In this document: positions 29,454-29,652 of the stretch, in pieces
Layout of the letters: each line of letters starts with the position of its first letter
Numbering within the stretch: the stretch's first letter is position 1
From: a virus
DNA: 29,652 bases
Reading direction: 5' to 3' (one strand)
IMG/VR virus record: IMGVR_UViG_3300020188_000039
Span: 1-29,652 of that record
Notes under the pieces: model-generated
Databases searched by the model: none
What the model was told of the DNA's origin: nothing
What the model saw: only the letters and a program-made list of their open reading frames with translations
Program-made: the position numbers and the translations under genes

Positions 29454-29652
29454 ATGAAAATGCTAGGATTTCAAGACTTTCACGATAAAACTCAAATAGA
29501 AGAATTGTGTGAGGCGCTGATCACCTTCGGAGGTAAAGCGTATCCCAAATTCAACAACGTCATTATCATGGCGGGCGGAGCTGGATCGGGTAAAGGATTT
29601 GTTCTTAGCAATCTTGTTGGTGCAGAAGGATATGTATTTGATGTTGATGCTC
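29454..29652 (+). CDS. P-loop kinase/nucleotide-binding protein, 5' part only
   Basis: The window ends inside the gene. Two starts are in frame: ATG 29454 and ATG 29460; AGGA at 29448-29451 is better spaced for 29460. The first 66 residues include the P-loop GGAGSGKG (residues 41-48 from 29454) after a hydrophobic strand, VIIMA, and the stretch GYVFDVDA, which would carry a base- or Asp-type contact. The family resembles small-molecule or polynucleotide kinases; DNA hypermodification loci in other phages also use P-loop kinases that phosphorylate modified bases. The C-terminal part is needed for a firm call. Confidence 0.6.
   Translation, partial: MKMLGFQDFHDKTQIEELCEALITFGGKAYPKFNNVIIMAGGAGSGKGFVLSNLVGAEGYVFDVDA

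Overview
This window is a piece of a tailed-phage genome of the T4-like (myovirus) superfamily, most like the marine T4-like phages that infect cyanobacteria or pelagic proteobacteria. The evidence is an almost complete run of T4 core genes in the marine-type order, all on the + strand with very tight ATGA/TAATG junctions, AT-rich DNA, T4-type late promoters (TATAAATA), and a small tRNA cluster with encoded CCA ends. The host cannot be fixed from this sequence, and no photosynthesis genes are present in the window.

Layout. (1) 1-7751, virion module: the end of tail sheath gp18, tail tube gp19, portal gp20, prohead core gp67-like and gp68-like, two additional structural-type genes (3015-4577), prohead protease gp21, scaffold gp22 and major capsid gp23. 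Late promoter-like octamers stand 27-40 bp before gp19, gp20, the 4326 gene, gp22 and gp23. A strong UUCG-tetraloop terminator closes the module. (2) 7815-14507: a consensus sigma70-type promoter plus a late-like box drives a second tail-tube-fold protein, a 2OG-Fe(II) oxygenase, UvsY, a radical SAM/SPASM protein, UvsW, a small LSm-like protein, late sigma factor gp55 and a NodU/TobZ-type carbamoyltransferase. (3) 14504-18377: gp47/gp46 recombination nuclease, a small unknown protein and a JmjC-like oxygenase. (4) 18374-23458: a GT-A glycosyltransferase, sliding clamp gp45, clamp loader gp44, four extra genes (unknown, FkbM methyltransferase, PD-(D/E)XK-like nuclease, Cys-rich mini-protein), clamp loader gp62 and RegA. 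(5) 23455-29652, accessory region: small HTH protein, tRNA-Gly, -Thr, -Asn and -Arg, small unknown genes, a second glycosyltransferase, a peroxiredoxin, an HExxH metalloprotein, then a class I methyltransferase, a TET-associated-type glycosyltransferase (TAGT) and a P-loop kinase cut off by the window end.

How they work together. The core genes supply replication (gp45/44/62), recombination and repair (UvsY, UvsW, gp46/47), translational repression (RegA), late transcription (gp55 acting on TATAAATA, normally with gp45) and virion assembly. Laid over this is an unusual density of small-molecule chemistry: three glycosyltransferases sharing one N-terminal motif, a carbamoyltransferase, two 2OG-type oxygenases, a radical SAM enzyme, two methyltransferases and a P-loop kinase. 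The TAGT and carbamoyltransferase families have both been linked to modified pyrimidines in phage DNA, so the best candidate for an undescribed system is a DNA hypermodification pathway spread between the core modules. That remains an inference from family membership. A second unusual feature is that three sigma70-type promoters have a TTGACA -35 hexamer that contains the TGA stop codon of the preceding gene. The longest gene-free stretch is about 170 bp.
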